From NCBI GenBank assembly GCA_003151495.1, contig PLXR01000147.1, positions 24,444 through 88,443 on the forward strand: a DNA stretch of 64,000 nucleotides. The letters run 5' to 3'. Of this stretch, positions 51,101 through 60,077 are shown in pieces. Position numbers and translations under genes: made by a program. The stretch's first letter is position 1. Each line of letters begins with the position of its first letter. The notes under the pieces were generated by a model. The model had not been told where the DNA came from and did no database searches. It was given only the letters and a program-made list of their open reading frames with translations. This DNA is from Opitutaceae bacterium. Its GTDB lineage: Bacteria > Verrucomicrobiota > Verrucomicrobiia > Opitutales > Opitutaceae.

Positions 51101-51816
51101 CCCTGCTCATCCGCGCCGACGGCCCGGGCCTCGCCGCCTTCGGCGTGACGGGCACGCTCGCGCAACCGAGCCTGAGGGTCCTCGACGGCTCGGGAAACCT
51201 GGTCGCCTCGAACACCGGCTGGGGCACGAACCCCAACCCCTCCCAGATCGCGAGCGTCTCGTCGCAGCTGGGGGCCTTCGCCCTCGCCCCGGAAAGCGCC
51301 GACTGCGCGCTCATCGTGAGCCTGCCCGCAGGGGCCTATACGGCGCAGGTCTCTGGGGTCGGCGGCACCACCGGGATCGCCCTTGCCGAGGTCTACGAGG
51401 TGGCCTCGAGCGGCACCCGGCTCGTGAACATCTCGACCCGAACCCAGGTCGGCACCGGCGGCAACATCGTCATTGTCGGCTTTGTCGTCTCCGGCAGCGG
51501 CACCGAACAGCTCCTCGCCCGCGGGGACGGGCCAAGCCTGACGGCGTTCGGCGTAAGCGGCGCCCTGGCCCAGCCCAGCCTGAGCGTCTTCAACTCGGCC
51601 GGAGCGATGGTGGCCTCCAACACGGGCTGGGGCACCAACCCGAACCCGGCCCAGATCGCCGGCGTCGCGCGCCAGGTGGGGGCCTTCGCGCTGGCGCCCG
51701 AGAGCGCCGACTGCGCACAGGTCGTAAACCTCTCGGCGGGGGCCTACACGATGCAGGTCTCCGGCGTCGGCGGCACCACCGGGGTCGCCCTGGCCGAGGC
51801 CTATGAGGTTCCGTGA
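48196..51816 (+). CDS. Secreted isoamylase-like debranching enzyme (GH13) with Ig-like domain and tandem C-terminal repeats
   Basis: 1206 residues. A signal peptide (CAALALGFPARGIAAS) precedes a CBM48-like N-domain (about 40-150) and a GH13 barrel. Active-site motifs: DVVYNHSGEGG (region I), GFRFDEAAELG with nucleophile Asp466, IIAEPWDGND with acid Glu503, and VCHDGFNMTD with Asp579. This combination matches isoamylase rather than pullulanase or amylase. An Ig-like domain (about 845-930) and two repeats of about 135 residues follow. It hydrolyses alpha-1,6 links of starch or glycogen outside the cell. ATG 48196 chosen; ATG 48244 is an alternative and closer to the signal helix. Confidence 0.9.
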   Translation: MQGSPLHVPPAPIRRAMGIACAALALGFPARGIAASAGSSHPASGPYSPVDQASWGSAAWPLGATFTAGAGSTLQVGVYSANATAVVLEVYLSDTGHDAAYDYSMVKGPDSVWRAAVAGAPAYTLYAFRAWGPNWTYDGAWTRGNSTAGFISDCDAQGNRFNPNKVLFDPYARELSHNTYTPAMLAAGESYSMYTSGGTDVASSQTYSGSLSGGVPVNCRNVDTGHFAPKAVAFEDTAPTGPRPGLQQKDAIIYETHLKGLTAHPSSINLTTLLSAYSGFQDAANVPDGLRGTYAGAAYMAGYLKDLGFNTVEFLPVQETDNAADSTNAPTSSGGGYWCYYTYGFFAPDRRFSSNQSLGGPTAEFKAMVASFHRAGIEVYLDVVYNHSGEGGVWDSSTAGQAEVTFFRGLDNASYYTLVAGTPKYYWVSTGVGTNMNAGSAPVRKLVTDSLAYWSTTMGIDGFRFDEAAELGRNGSSNFSTGAPLLQSIASMASTGGFKIIAEPWDGNDGGEIGNFPEGWACWNGNYRDSVRQYMTGNVTGYVGGAGGLGYADAFNGDPAKMTAEGGPQMSVNMVVCHDGFNMTDLVSYGTPPSSSSLHWPFGPEQDGGADNSSSWGGNPTLRRQAIRDFWTYQVLSRGLPMMVWGDEFGRTVNGNNNSYNIDSVATWNNYAMIATNSPDSVPTGDATGGTMPYDNNLGSFAGGVNGNFAFLQYLLHLRAAHPAFRQGDYSEPITFANADGSGGFEQTSTASVEIHVHGSQVGDDDFLVLSNMAASAVAYTVPAPPAGAGWARIIDTGSPSENVANSWAVASAASVSGTCAVGAQSIVVLESVSPAPSISAQPFGATVLAGQNATFSVTASGPGALSYMWQELPSGGTAWSNLSDGGAFGGTQTASLSVSGATASMSGAEFRVVVTDATGSATSAAATLYVNTGSSTVRLINISTRAQVGTGGNILIPGFVVSGAGTETLLIRADGPGLAAFGVTGTLAQPSLRVLDGSGNLVASNTGWGTNPNPSQIASVSSQLGAFALAPESADCALIVSLPAGAYTAQVSGVGGTTGIALAEVYEVASSGTRLVNISTRTQVGTGGNIVIVGFVVSGSGTEQLLARGDGPSLTAFGVSGALAQPSLSVFNSAGAMVASNTGWGTNPNPAQIAGVARQVGAFALAPESADCAQVVNLSAGAYTMQVSGVGGTTGVALAEAYEVP
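51006..51411 (+). repeat. C-terminal repeat unit 1 of the isoamylase
   Basis: About 135 residues starting RLINISTRAQVGTGGNILI. It contains NTGWGTNPNPSQIASV and GAFALAPESADCALI and ends with GVGGTTGIALAEVYEV. The next unit repeats all these blocks in order. I have seen such units at the ends of secreted Opitutus-like proteins and infer a surface or sorting function. Confidence 0.8.
51418..51813 (+). repeat. C-terminal repeat unit 2 of the isoamylase
   Basis: Starts RLVNISTRTQVGTGGNIVI, then NTGWGTNPNPAQIAGV, GAFALAPESADCAQV, GVGGTTGVALAEAYEV. It aligns colinearly with unit 1 at protein level and is closely similar at nucleotide level, so the pair arose by duplication. The protein ends two residues after the unit. 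Confidence 0.8.
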
Positions 51817-51830
51817 CGGCCCGGCCGGCC

Positions 51831-53264
51831 TCAGTTGAAGTCGATGCCCCAGGTTCGTTTCGCGTACGAGTAGGTGACCGGCCTCACAGAGGCGAGCGCC
51901 CCTAGGGCCGCATCGACCGAACCCGCGCCGTACCTCGCCTCGAATGCGTCCGCGTTCCTTTCGAAATCCGCCAACAGCCTCGCCTTGACCCCGGGCTGCA
52001 CGAACGCGTGTGCGATCGAGTCCCTGCCCATGGCCAGGATCTCATCCCACGACAGGTGGAAGAGCGTGACCGCCGTGAAGTACTCGTCGGTCATGTTCGA
52101 GTCCCACATCCCGCGGTCGTCGGTGTTGAGGCACACGGGGACCCCCGTCCGAAGGTACTCCGGAAAGGGGTGCTTCGAGAGGTCCGGCACGTAGCCGAGA
52201 AGGCGGTTCGAGATCAGGTTCACCTCCACCAGGACACGCTTCGACTGCTGGAGAAGGAGGAGCGTCTCGGGATCCTTGATGAGGTTCACGCCGTGCCCGA
52301 TCCGGGTGGCGCCCAGGAGGAGGGTGTCACGGATGTGCCTGTCGGGCCCGTCCATCTCCCCGGCATGGATCGAAAGGGCCAGCGTCGGGTAGCGGGACCT
52401 GAGCTTCCGGAAGGTGTCGAGGAAGCGAGAAGGGTATCCATAGCCATTCTCCTCGATCCCGGCCATGTTGAGCCCCACCCAGAGGTCCCGGTCTGCGTCC
52501 ACGAACTGGTAGGCCTGCTCGAGCCTCAGCTCCGCCTCGGGAGCGAACCTGAGGATGGTCCGCTGGAAGCGGACCGTCACGCCGGTCGCCAGGGCGTCGG
52601 GCCGCGACAGCCTCTCCTTCACAAAGGCCACGGCGGCGGCGTTCGGGATCACGGATCCGTCGTTGTCGAGCATCCCCTCAACCACGAACTGGGTCTCCAG
52701 GTAGGCGACGTGCTCGGCTCCAAACGCCTTCATGTTCTCGACGAGGAGCTCGGTGGCGACGGGAAGGCACTGGGTGACCTGTCCGAGCCTCGGCCAGATG
52801 TGCTGGAAGAATTCGACGCGCCCGTCGGCCGTGCCGTCGAGGCGCATGCTGGCGAGCCAGCCCGCCTTTTCAGCGGGTGTGAGGCCGGCGAGCGCGACAT
52901 ACTCGGCCTTCGCCGCGGCCGGCAGAAGCTCGTAGGTCTTCCTGCGGACGGTCCTGAAGCGGGCCGTGGGATCCACCGCGTCAGGGGCGCCGGCGAAGCG
53001 GGCCCGGGCATAGAAGGTTTCGCCCCCGTTGCGGGCGGGGTCGGTGCAGACGTCGTAGACCCATTCCGAACGGTTTGCGCCCCCGGCATGGTTGTGGAGG
53101 TCCCCGCCCTTCGGCATGTCATAGAGGAGCGAGTAGAGCTGCGCGGGCGTCGCGCGCGCGACGATCTCGTCAAACCGCGCGCCGAAATCCGCGGCGCGCG
53201 CTCCCAGCGAGGCGAGAATCGCAAATGCAAGCGCCCGCACGACGGTCGGGATTCTACCGGTCAT
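51831..53264 (-). CDS. Exported adenosine deaminase (ADGF-like)
   Basis: 477 residues with an N-terminal signal peptide (MTGRIPTVVRALAFAILASL). The metal-binding HxH is DLHNHAGG, the catalytic Glu is in SIHAGEMDG, a further zinc His in GHGVNLI, and the Asp pair in NTDDRGMW. The length and the long N-terminal part match the adenosine-deaminase growth-factor type rather than cytosolic Add (about 340). It should convert adenosine to inosine in the periplasm or outside. Convergent with the isoamylase. Together with the exported deaminase at 28689 and the NCS2 permease it suggests external purine processing. Confidence 0.88.
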   Translation of the reverse strand: MTGRIPTVVRALAFAILASLGARAADFGARFDEIVARATPAQLYSLLYDMPKGGDLHNHAGGANRSEWVYDVCTDPARNGGETFYARARFAGAPDAVDPTARFRTVRRKTYELLPAAAKAEYVALAGLTPAEKAGWLASMRLDGTADGRVEFFQHIWPRLGQVTQCLPVATELLVENMKAFGAEHVAYLETQFVVEGMLDNDGSVIPNAAAVAFVKERLSRPDALATGVTVRFQRTILRFAPEAELRLEQAYQFVDADRDLWVGLNMAGIEENGYGYPSRFLDTFRKLRSRYPTLALSIHAGEMDGPDRHIRDTLLLGATRIGHGVNLIKDPETLLLLQQSKRVLVEVNLISNRLLGYVPDLSKHPFPEYLRTGVPVCLNTDDRGMWDSNMTDEYFTAVTLFHLSWDEILAMGRDSIAHAFVQPGVKARLLADFERNADAFEARYGAGSVDAALGALASVRPVTYSYAKRTWGIDFN

Positions 53265-53313
53265 GCGGCACGCAATCCCGCCCAACCAATCATCGCAAGC
53301 CATCTTTGGGCGG

Positions 53314-54666
53314 CTAGGGGACGTCGAGCTCGGCCCGGGCCGCGGCAAGGAGCTTCTCCATCCCCCGTGCCACGAGCTCCTCCGCCGGTCCCTCGATTAG
53401 GAACCGCAGCTTGGGCTCCGTCCCCGAATATCTCACGAGGACGCGCCCTTTCTGGCCGAGCTCCCCTTCCAGCTGCCGGATCGCGGCGGTCAACCCGGCG
53501 AGCTCGGGAATGGGCCTCTTCTCCCGGACTCGCAGCGACTCCGAAATCTGCGGGAACCTGACCAGGGCCTTCCTGAGCTCCGAGAGGGGCCGTCCCGTGT
53601 CCAACATCACCCTTGCGGCCATGAGGGCGGCCGCCAGGCCGTCGCCCGTCGGGCCCACCGCAAAGTTGACGATGTGCCCCGACGACTCGCCCCCGAGCTT
53701 CGCGCCCTCGGAGCGCATGGCCTCCGCCACGTAGCGGTCCCCGATCGACGTCCGGACGACACGCCCCCCGGCGGCCTCGACCGCCCTGTCGACGCCCAGG
53801 TTGCTCTGGACAGTCACGACCAGGGTCCGGTTCGCGAGCGATCCGCTTGCGAGCGCGTGGACGGCCAGGATTGTCAGCAACTCATCGCCGTCCAGGATCC
53901 CGCCCCTCTCATCGCACAGCACGCATCGGTCTCCGTCGCCGTCGTGCGCCACCCCAAGCCGGGCGCCGCTCGAGAGCACGAGCTCCGAGAGCGCCTTCGG
54001 GTGCTCGCTGCCGACGCCTAGGTTGATGTTCCGGCCATCGGGCCTGTCGCCCGTGCACGAGACCTCGGCTCCCAGCGCGCGGAACACCTGCGGGCTCGTC
54101 GCGACCGCCGCGCCGTTCGCCGTGTCGAGGGCGACCCTCCAGCCCGAGAGGGATCCCGCGGGCAGCATCCCGAGCGCGGCCTCGACGTAGGACGCGGTGG
54201 CGCTCCCCTCGGGGGCCTCCTCGACAAGGCCCGCCTTCCCTGCTGGCCGCCCCGAGTCCGCCGCAAGGAGGGCCTCGATAGCGGCCTCGTCGGCGTCGGA
54301 GAGCTTCGCGCCGTCAGGCCCAAAGAACTTGATGCCGTTGTCGGCGGCCGGGTTGTGCGAGGCTGTGACCGCGGCGCCGAGGGACGCCCCGCCGAGGCGG
54401 GCCGCGCAGGAGATGGCGGGGGTGGGAATCACCCCCAGGAGCACCGCGCGGCCCCCGCCGCCCGTGAAGCCCGCCGCAAACGCCCGCGAAAGGGATTCCC
54501 CGGAGGCCCTCGTGTCGCGGCCCACCACGATCCGGCCGGGCGCCCCGCCGCGGGACGCGGTCCAGCGCGCAACCGCCTCCCCAAGCCTCCTGAAGAAGGC
54601 CTCGTTCACGACAGGGCCACCGTAGGGGCCCCTCACGCCGTCCGTTCCAAAATAGGTCCTTGGCAT
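53314..54666 (-). CDS. glmM: Phosphoglucosamine mutase
   Basis: 450 residues from MPRTYFGTDGVRGPYG, a typical GlmM N-terminus; the longer frame to 55083 is a shadow of trpD. Ser103 in VTASHNPAADNG is the phosphorylated residue, the metal-binding loop is DGDGDRC and the sugar-binding loop GESSGH. It interconverts glucosamine-6- and -1-phosphate for UDP-GlcNAc synthesis. Ten bases separate it from trpD, and uppP lies before that, so cell-wall genes flank trpD in one leftward operon. Confidence 0.95.
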   Translation of the reverse strand: MPRTYFGTDGVRGPYGGPVVNEAFFRRLGEAVARWTASRGGAPGRIVVGRDTRASGESLSRAFAAGFTGGGGRAVLLGVIPTPAISCAARLGGASLGAAVTASHNPAADNGIKFFGPDGAKLSDADEAAIEALLAADSGRPAGKAGLVEEAPEGSATASYVEAALGMLPAGSLSGWRVALDTANGAAVATSPQVFRALGAEVSCTGDRPDGRNINLGVGSEHPKALSELVLSSGARLGVAHDGDGDRCVLCDERGGILDGDELLTILAVHALASGSLANRTLVVTVQSNLGVDRAVEAAGGRVVRTSIGDRYVAEAMRSEGAKLGGESSGHIVNFAVGPTGDGLAAALMAARVMLDTGRPLSELRKALVRFPQISESLRVREKRPIPELAGLTAAIRQLEGELGQKGRVLVRYSGTEPKLRFLIEGPAEELVARGMEKLLAAARAELDVP

Positions 54667-54676
54667 GGAAGGGGAC

Positions 54677-55723
54677 CTACCCGGCGAAGAAATCGCGCGC
54701 CTCGGAGATCCTGCGTCGCACCGCCCCGCCGAGGAGAAGGTCGCGCGCCTCGCCGACGGAACCCCTGACGTCGGGGCGGGCCCCGGCGACCCAGAGCGCC
54801 GCGGCGCCGTTGAGGGCGATCGTGTCGGCGAGCCCGCGCGGTCCCCCTCCGCCCGCGAGCGCGTTCGCAATCGAGAGGTTCTGGGCGATGTCGCCCCCCT
54901 CGATGTCCGAGAAGGGTGACGCCGCGAGCCCGAACGACGAGGGGCCCCATTCCTCGCGGACGGCGGCCAGGCGCCCCACCCCGCGGACCAGGTTTCGGGT
55001 CGACGTCGTGAGCTCGTCGATCCCGCGGCCCTCTGAAATGACGCCGTGGACGGCGAGCCCGGACGGGGTCCCCAGCGCGTCAAGCGCGTCGCGGAGCTTC
55101 TCCATGAGGGCCGGCGAGGCCGCCCCGAGGACGATGTGCGCGGGACGGCCCGGGTTGAGGAGCGGGCCGAGGATATTGAAGACCGTGCGCTCGCCCCGGG
55201 CCGCTAGCATCCTGCGCACGGGGGCGATCCTCTTGAAGGCGGGGTGCCAGGACGGCGCGAAGAAGAAGGCGAAGCCGAGCGCCCTCATCGCGCCACGGAG
55301 CTTCTCCGGGGTCGCGTCGAGGCTGACGCCGAGAGCCGCAAAGAGGTCCGCGCTGCCGCATTTCGAGGTGATGCCACGGTTTCCGTGCTTCATGACCGGA
55401 ACCCCGGCGCAGGCGACGACGTAGGTCACCATGCTTGAAACGTTGAAGCCGCCGGCGTGGTCGCCCCCTGTCCCGACGATGTCGATCGCGCGGGGGGCCA
55501 CATCCCCCATGCCCGGGTCCATGGCCATGCCCCGGAAGGCCCCGGCGAAGGCCGCGACCTCGCCTGAGGTCTCGCCCTTCCTCGAGAGGGCAGAGAGGAA
55601 GGCCGCCTTCGCCTCGTCGGACGCCTCCTCGGACGCCAGGAGCGCCGCGGCCTTCCCAACCTCCACGTCGGAGAGGTTGCGGCCGGCGCCGAGAGACTCG
55701 GTGAGCGTGGTCAGGAACTCCAT
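54677..55723 (-). CDS. trpD: Anthranilate phosphoribosyltransferase
   Basis: 348 residues from MEFLTTLTESLGAGRNL. The PRPP-binding motif is IVGTGGDHAGGFNVSS, the anthranilate-side motif is MKHGNRGITSKCGSADLF, and a third conserved block is GPLLNPGRPAHIVLG. It transfers phosphoribose to anthranilate in tryptophan synthesis. It is separated from other trp genes and instead lies between uppP (one base gap) and glmM, which is unusual. The N-terminal extension of the frame is a shadow of uppP. Confidence 0.93.
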   Translation of the reverse strand: MEFLTTLTESLGAGRNLSDVEVGKAAALLASEEASDEAKAAFLSALSRKGETSGEVAAFAGAFRGMAMDPGMGDVAPRAIDIVGTGGDHAGGFNVSSMVTYVVACAGVPVMKHGNRGITSKCGSADLFAALGVSLDATPEKLRGAMRALGFAFFFAPSWHPAFKRIAPVRRMLAARGERTVFNILGPLLNPGRPAHIVLGAASPALMEKLRDALDALGTPSGLAVHGVISEGRGIDELTTSTRNLVRGVGRLAAVREEWGPSSFGLAASPFSDIEGGDIAQNLSIANALAGGGGPRGLADTIALNGAAALWVAGARPDVRGSVGEARDLLLGGAVRRRISEARDFFAG

Positions 55724-55724
55724 G

Positions 55725-56612
55725 TCAGAAGCCCATCCTCGCGAGCACGCAGACTCCCGCCGCCGCCGCGAAGCAGTAGTACCCGAAATAGTGCCAGCGC
55801 CCGTTCTCCAGCCAGCCCGAGAGCCACCTGAGAGCAAGGAGGCCCGCGACGAAGCTGCAGGCCATTCCGAGGAGGCCCGGCCCCACGAGGGCGCCGAGCG
55901 GGACGGCCCCTGCGCCCGATGCCCTTGCGTGGAGGAGCCTCATGAGCTCGCGAGCGATGACCGGGGGGGTGATGACGACTGCCAGGGCAAAGCTGAACTC
56001 CTCGGAGACCCTCCTCGGCAGCCCCAGCAGCATGGCGGCAGAGATCGTCGCGCCCGACCGAGAGAACCCGCGGAACGGCAGGACAAGGCCCTGGACGGCG
56101 CCGATCCATGCCGCCGGGACGAGGGGCACCGTCCTCCCGTCATGACCGGGCGAAGGGGCCTCGGGGCCGGCCGACCGCGCCCTGAGGCCCGCAAAGGTGA
56201 TGATCGCGCCCGAGGCGACCAGCGATGCCGCAATCAGGTAGAGGTTGGAAAACAGGTCCTCGATCACCGCGCCGGGCCTGCCGTTGAGGACCACCTTCTT
56301 GATGATGACGTTGAGCGCGAGGAAGACAGCGCCCGATGCGAGGGTGGCTAGGAGCACCCGCAGGGCTGCGTTCGTCACGGCGGCGGGGCTCGAGAAGAAG
56401 CTCCGCCTCCACGACTTCCAGAAATAGCCCACCACCGCGAACATCGTGCCCGTGTGGAGCATGATGAGCAGGAACGTCATGGGGGGGCTCGAGGGGTCCA
56501 GACTCATGAGCTTCTCGGCGGCGATCACATGGGCCGAACTCGACACGGGAAGGAGCTCGGCGGCGCCCTGCACAAGCCCGAGCACGAGGATTTGGAAAAG
56601 CGTTGGCGACAT
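55725..56612 (-). CDS. uppP: Undecaprenyl-diphosphatase (BacA type)
   Basis: 295 residues with about eight membrane helices. The signatures are VQGAAELLPVSSSAH near residue 15 and PFRGFSRSGATISAAMLLG near 175, which hold the catalytic Glu/Ser/Arg. It dephosphorylates undecaprenyl diphosphate to recycle the cell-wall carrier lipid. It is the first gene of the leftward uppP-trpD-glmM run and divergent from rpmF. The longer frame to 56771 lacks homology. Confidence 0.93.
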   Translation of the reverse strand: MSPTLFQILVLGLVQGAAELLPVSSSAHVIAAEKLMSLDPSSPPMTFLLIMLHTGTMFAVVGYFWKSWRRSFFSSPAAVTNAALRVLLATLASGAVFLALNVIIKKVVLNGRPGAVIEDLFSNLYLIAASLVASGAIITFAGLRARSAGPEAPSPGHDGRTVPLVPAAWIGAVQGLVLPFRGFSRSGATISAAMLLGLPRRVSEEFSFALAVVITPPVIARELMRLLHARASGAGAVPLGALVGPGLLGMACSFVAGLLALRWLSGWLENGRWHYFGYYCFAAAAGVCVLARMGF

Positions 56613-56675
56613 GGCCTTACTATAGCTAAGGGAGCCCGCTCCCGGCACAAGACTTGTATGCGTTTGAGTGTGCGC

Positions 56676-56703
56676 TTGACGGGAGGGCGCGTCGGCCTTT
56701 AAA
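56676..56703 (+). promoter_or_regulatory. Predicted sigma-70 promoter of the rpmF-plsX-fabH operon
   Basis: TTGACG (56676-56681) and TTTAAA (56698-56703) are spaced by 16 bases, a good match to a housekeeping promoter. The ATG of rpmF is 25 bases further on. It is the only clear promoter in the 116-base divergent region between uppP and rpmF. I see no other conserved element there. Confidence 0.5.
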
Positions 56704-56728
56704 CGGTCAACCTTTAACCCCCTTCTAA

Positions 56729-56908
56729 ATGGCCAATCCAAAACGCAAGCAGTCCAAGCGCCGTAGCGCAAACCGTCGTGCCGCCAACGCTTTCATAGCG
56801 CCGGAGTTCGCCCGGGACCCTTCCGATGGAAGCCTAGTCCGGCCCCACCGGGTCAATCCGAAGACGGGGACCTACCGGGGCCGCCAGGTCCTCAACGTCG
56901 AGGTCTAA
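56729..56908 (+). CDS. rpmF: Ribosomal protein bL32
   Basis: 59 residues, starting MANPKRKQSKRRSANRR, the bL32 N-terminus, and ending RPHRVNPKTGTYRGRQVLNV. The two CxxC zinc-binding pairs of the zinc-bound form are missing (no cysteine at all), so this is the zinc-independent variant. It is too short to be found by a simple ORF-length cut. The rpmF-plsX-fabH order is widely conserved and supports the call. Confidence 0.93.
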   Translation: MANPKRKQSKRRSANRRAANAFIAPEFARDPSDGSLVRPHRVNPKTGTYRGRQVLNVEV

Positions 56909-56944
56909 GCGTCGCCTTCCACAGAAGGCGGTACGTCGACGGTC

Positions 56945-57994
56945 ATGGCCCCCGGAACACCCGGTCGGATCGCGGTCGATGCGATGGGCGGAGACTTGGG
57001 CCCGAGCGAGGTGGTCGCCGCGGTCAAGCTGGCGCTCGCGCAGAGCCCCAACCTGAACCCCATCACCCTCGTCGGCGACGAGGCCGTCCTGCGCCCGACC
57101 ATAGCCCACTACGGGCTCCACCGCAGCGAGCGGCTCTCCGTCCTCCACGCCTCGGAGGTCATCACGATGGACGACAAGCCGCTTGCCGCCCTGAAGAAGA
57201 AGAAGGACTCCTCGATGGTGCGGGCGATAGAGCTCGTCAAGGCGGGCCAGGCGAACGTCGTCGTGAGCTGCGGGAACACGGGCGCCCTCATGGCCTGCGG
57301 GACCCTGCGCCTGAGGACCATGGACGGGGTCGCCAGGCCCGCGCTCGCGGCCGTCGTGCCGAGGGAGGGGGGCCACTTCGTCCTGATCGACGCCGGAGCC
57401 AACCCCGAGGCGAAGCCCGAGCACCTCGTCCACAACTCGATCCTGGGAAGCCACTACTGCCGCGTCATGCTCGGGATCTCCAACCCCAGGGTCGGGCTCA
57501 TGTCGATCGGCACGGAGGACGGCAAGGGCAACTCCCTCATCACCGAGACCAACGAGCTCCTTAAGCGCATCGACGGGATCATCAACTACTCGGGCCCCAT
57601 CGAGGGCTTCCAGGTGTTCGCGGAGCACGTGGACGTCGTGGTGTGCGATGGGTTTGTGGGAAACATCATGCTCAAGAGCTGGGAGTCGCTCGAGAAGTTC
57701 ATCCGCAGCATGCTGCGCGAGGAGCTCGGGGCGAACCCGATGCGCAGGACCGGCGCGCTCCTCTCGAAGGGCGCCTTCGCCGCGCTCAAGGACAGGATAA
57801 ACCCGGAACGCTACGGCGGGGCGCCCCTCCTGGGGCTTCGCGGCAACATCCTGAAGGCCCACGGCTCCTCCAACCGCAACGCGATCAAGAGCGCGATCAG
57901 GGCGGCAGGAGAAATCATCAAGGCGGACATGAACCAGCGTATGGTGGCGGACATCGCGCGGGCGAACGACCTGCTCATCGTACCCGCCTCGTAA
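56945..57994 (+). CDS. plsX: Phosphate acyltransferase PlsX
   Basis: 349 residues. Signature parts are RIAVDAMGGDLGPSEVV at the N-terminus and VVSCGNTGALMACGTLRL, VCDGFVGNIMLKSWE and GGAPLLGLRGNILKAHGSS further on. PlsX makes acyl-phosphate from acyl-ACP for phospholipid synthesis at the membrane surface. It follows rpmF by 36 bases and precedes fabH by ten; this is a classic conserved trio. Confidence 0.95.
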   Translation: MAPGTPGRIAVDAMGGDLGPSEVVAAVKLALAQSPNLNPITLVGDEAVLRPTIAHYGLHRSERLSVLHASEVITMDDKPLAALKKKKDSSMVRAIELVKAGQANVVVSCGNTGALMACGTLRLRTMDGVARPALAAVVPREGGHFVLIDAGANPEAKPEHLVHNSILGSHYCRVMLGISNPRVGLMSIGTEDGKGNSLITETNELLKRIDGIINYSGPIEGFQVFAEHVDVVVCDGFVGNIMLKSWESLEKFIRSMLREELGANPMRRTGALLSKGAFAALKDRINPERYGGAPLLGLRGNILKAHGSSNRNAIKSAIRAAGEIIKADMNQRMVADIARANDLLIVPAS

Positions 57995-58004
57995 GGCTTC
58001 CGGC

Positions 58005-58997
<993 letters not shown>

Positions 58998-59008
58998 TTT
59001 CCGCCCTC

Positions 59009-60055
59009 ATGCCGAACCCTTTTTCCCGCCGCTCCTTAATGCCCTACTGGCTCGCGGCGGCCGTCGCGCTGGGCGCCGCTCCCAGGCTCGCCGCGGACCT
59101 CGAATGGAGCCCCTCGACCGGCTGGAAGATCGAGGGCGGGGCGCTTTCCGGGCTCACGGGGGCTCCCGGCAAGACGGCCCTGGAGATGATGAACCGGGCG
59201 AGGCGCAGCGAGGAGGAGGGCAGCAACCACGCGGCCATCCGGGTGTACGAGAGGGTGGCATCCAAGTACCCGGGCTCGGTATACGCGCCCGAGGCCTACT
59301 TCCGGGCGGCCCAGCTCCTGATCAAGAGGAAGCAGTACTACGACGCGTTCAAGGACCTCCAAACCGTGCTCAGGCGCTACCCGAACACGAAGCGGTTCAA
59401 CGACGTGGTCGGCGAGCAGTACCGGATCGCCTCGATCCTCATGGACGGGGGGCACAACTGGCTCTGGGGCTTCATCCCCGAGTTCACGAACCGCGCGCGC
59501 GCGACCGATTACTTCGAGGTGGTCGTGCTCGACGCCCCCTACAGCGACTATGCGCCCCTTGCGCTCATGGATGCGGCGCGCGGCTACCAGGCCAACAAGG
59601 ACACCGACCAGGCGATCGACGCGCTCGACCGACTCGTGAACACCTATCCCCAGAGCGTCCTGGCTCCCGTGGCCTACCTCAAGCTTGGCGACCTCCACGC
59701 GTCCCTGACGGAGGGCCCGAAGTACGACCAGGCCTCCACCAAGGAGGCACTGACGTACTACGAGGACTACATGATCCTGTTCCCGGGCGACACCAGCGTC
59801 GGTGCGGCGGCCTCGGGCCTGGACAAGATGAAGACAATCCTCGCCCAGAGCAAAATCTACATCGGGGACTACTACTTCTACAAGCGGTACAATTTCACGG
59901 CTGCCAAGGTCTTCTACAACGAGGCCATCACCGCATACCCGGATTCCAAGCCCGCGGGCCTCGCAAAGAAGCGGCTGGCCGAGCTGGAGGCGAAGACGTC
60001 CAAGCAGATGATCAGGCCCACGACCGCCCCCAAGAAGCGGTTCTGGCTCTTCTGA
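59009..60055 (+). CDS. BamD-like exported tetratricopeptide protein
   Basis: 348 residues from ATG 59009; a GTG at 58994 that overlaps the fabH stop is an alternative. An N-terminal signal peptide (YWLAAAVALGAAPRLAA) is present without a lipobox cysteine, unlike classical BamD. TPR-like helices repeat along the chain (YERVASKYPGSVYAPEAYFR, ALDRLVNTYPQSVLAPVAYL, FYNEAITAYPDSKPAGLA). It resembles the BamD/ComL outer-membrane assembly group. The neighbouring lptE-like gene supports an envelope-assembly role. Confidence 0.75.
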   Translation: MPNPFSRRSLMPYWLAAAVALGAAPRLAADLEWSPSTGWKIEGGALSGLTGAPGKTALEMMNRARRSEEEGSNHAAIRVYERVASKYPGSVYAPEAYFRAAQLLIKRKQYYDAFKDLQTVLRRYPNTKRFNDVVGEQYRIASILMDGGHNWLWGFIPEFTNRARATDYFEVVVLDAPYSDYAPLALMDAARGYQANKDTDQAIDALDRLVNTYPQSVLAPVAYLKLGDLHASLTEGPKYDQASTKEALTYYEDYMILFPGDTSVGAAASGLDKMKTILAQSKIYIGDYYFYKRYNFTAAKVFYNEAITAYPDSKPAGLAKKRLAELEAKTSKQMIRPTTAPKKRFWLF

Positions 60056-60077
60056 GGCCGCCCCAGGCGCACTCCCG

